A stretch of DNA of 64,000 nt from Burkholderia sp. BCC1644 (GTDB taxonomy: Bacteria > Pseudomonadota > Gammaproteobacteria > Burkholderiales > Burkholderiaceae): positions 248,001 to 312,000 of the forward strand of contig NZ_CADFEI010000006.1 in assembly GCF_902833225.1 (NCBI RefSeq), given 5' to 3'. Below the pieces are notes generated by a model that was given only the letters and a program-made list of their open reading frames with translations, made no database searches and was not told where the DNA came from. Of this stretch, positions 62,828 to 64,000 are shown piece by piece (position 1 is the stretch's first letter; every line of letters starts with the position of its first letter). A program made the translations under genes and the position numbers.

Positions 62828-64000
62828 CTACTTCGGCAGATCCGTCGGATCGACCTGCGTACCGGGCACGCCTGTGGAGCGCGCACTCACTTCAAGCTCG
62901 TCGCGCAGCGCCGCCCGCGTGTCGACGCCGCCCGAGCCCGGCCCCGACGCCCGCCCGCCATCGAGCGCCGGCAGGATGTAGGCGTTCACCATCCGCCGGA
63001 ACAGCTTCACGTTCTCCGCATCGCGCAGGCCACCGTCAATCGGCAGCACGCCCGTCATCACGATCACCGTGTTGCGCTTCGGCAGCACCGTGATGAATTG
63101 CCCCTTGAAGCCCATCGCGTCGAATTCGGGCTCGCTCTCGACGATGTTGTTGATCCACCAGTAGTAGCCGAAATGCGGCGACACGCGCGGCGTCGTCATC
63201 TCCGCGATCCATTGCTGCGGAACGACTTGCCGCCCCTGCCAGCGCCCACCGTCGAGCACGAGCATGCCGATCTTCGCCATGTCGACCGCGCGCAGCCGCA
63301 AGCCCCAGCCGGCCGACACGAGCCCCGTGCGATCCGCGCGCTCCCACGCCGCGCGTTGCATGCCGAGCGGGCCGAACAGGTGCGTCTGCGCATAACGCTC
63401 GACCGGCTCGCCGGCGGCCGCGCTCAACATCGCGGCCGCGAGGATCGGGTTCACGTCGGTGTATTCGAACGCGGTGCCGGGTGCGACCTTCGGCGCGGCC
63501 GACGCGGCAAGCTTCAGCCGGTCGGGCGCGGTGTAATAGATCGGATCGTCCTTCGGGCTGAAGTCGTAGTGCAGGCCGCTCGACATCGACAGCACATGCT
63601 TCAGCGCGATATCGCGCTTGTCCGCGAGCGCGCCGGCCAGATCGGGACGCCACGCGGCGAGCCGCGCGGCCACCGGATCGTCGAGCTGCACGGCATGCTG
63701 GTCGACCAGGATGCCCGCGACGAGCGACGTCACGGCCTTCGTCACCGAATACAGCTCGTAGGTCGCATCGCGCGATGCCTTCGCGCCATAGCGCTCGAAG
63801 ATCAGCTTGCCGTCCTTCACGACGAGCAGGCTGTACACGTCGAGCTGCTGCTCGCGGATCCAGCGCGACAGCTCGACGAGCTTGCGCGAATCGACGCCGA
63901 CGTCCTCCGGCGCAGCGGCTTCGATGCCCGTTTCATGCAGCGGCGGCCGTGCATCGGCCGCCTGCGCCGCCGACATCGCCGGCACCGGCGCGAGCGCACC
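62828..64000 (-). CDS. Serine hydrolase of the beta-lactamase class C / penicillin-binding fold (5' end lies outside the window)
   Basis: The frame is open to the window edge, giving at least 390 residues including a probable signal-peptide end (PVPAMSAAQA near the start). The SxxK motif is YSVTKAVTSL, the second motif is in GTAFEYTDVNP, and a third KTG-like element is GFKGQFI. The fold is that of EstB-like esterases, AmpC and D-aminopeptidases, and any of these is possible. An in-frame ATG at 63985 exists, but it is probably internal. The true start lies beyond position 64000. Confidence 0.85.
   Translation of the reverse strand, partial: GALAPVPAMSAAQAADARPPLHETGIEAAAPEDVGVDSRKLVELSRWIREQQLDVYSLLVVKDGKLIFERYGAKASRDATYELYSVTKAVTSLVAGILVDQHAVQLDDPVAARLAAWRPDLAGALADKRDIALKHVLSMSSGLHYDFSPKDDPIYYTAPDRLKLAASAAPKVAPGTAFEYTDVNPILAAAMLSAAAGEPVERYAQTHLFGPLGMQRAAWERADRTGLVSAGWGLRLRAVDMAKIGMLVLDGGRWQGRQVVPQQWIAEMTTPRVSPHFGYYWWINNIVESEPEFDAMGFKGQFITVLPKRNTVIVMTGVLPIDGGLRDAENVKLFRRMVNAYILPALDGGRASGPGSGGVDTRAALRDELEVSARSTGVPGTQVDPTDLPK

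Overview
The window reads as a high-GC (about two-thirds G+C) beta-proteobacterial chromosome segment. Gene content and sequence character (hpnA/hpnB/hpnH hopanoid genes, a Tat-exported phospholipase C, an OprD-type porin beside an opp operon, DUF4148 and PRC-barrel small proteins) point to Burkholderia, most likely the B. cepacia complex. Redundant copies of housekeeping-type genes (an IspH paralogue, a divergent DapF homologue) suggest a secondary chromosome. This is inference from content; no 16S or other marker is present. About 60 protein genes are supported. I found no tRNA, rRNA, CRISPR array, insertion sequence or integrase.

Layout. 0-6 kb: a cut-off thioredoxin-like gene, a YhhY-type acetyltransferase, phospholipase C, a small unknown protein and a DedA-rhodanese fusion. 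5.8-15.7 kb: peptide uptake, with an OprD-like porin, a complete oppABCDF operon, a cupin-XRE regulator upstream of it and a POT-family peptide transporter. 16-18.9 kb: OpgC-like membrane protein, RarD, acylphosphatase. 19-25.4 kb: hopanoid locus (hpnA, a coiled-coil repeat protein, hpnB on the opposite strand, ispH paralogue, hpnH). 25.5-32.5 kb: small unknown proteins, a DOPA-dioxygenase-like/SnoaL/MFS group, hemolysin III, and the cstA-ybdD pyruvate/peptide uptake pair.

32.7-34.5 kb is a visibly lower-GC island of four short genes. Its last two look like a secreted lysozyme-type toxin and a periplasmic immunity protein, and this is the strongest candidate for an undescribed module. 34.6-44.7 kb: AGCS symporter, a DapF homologue that appears to lack one catalytic cysteine, PRC-barrel protein, DAHP synthase, a LIP-type secreted lipase, unknown proteins, YceH, an SDR and a MOSC protein. 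44.7-49.6 kb: an apparent catabolic/uptake group (DapA-like lyase, class II aldolase, XRE-cupin and HutC-type regulators, PhyH dioxygenase, amino-acid binding protein).

50-51.3 kb: a two-gene toxin-antitoxin unit (XRE protein plus AbiEii-like nucleotidyltransferase) behind a 20-bp palindrome. 51.3-64 kb: ankyrin protein, LysR regulator, SnoaL-like protein, two tandem CodA-like amidohydrolases, glycine-zipper lipoprotein, GNAT enzyme, a GH28 polygalacturonase, a CS1-pilin-like secreted protein, a class III aminotransferase and a cut-off beta-lactamase-fold serine hydrolase.

Many of the longest open frames lie antisense to obvious genes and are high-GC shadows; they are not annotated.
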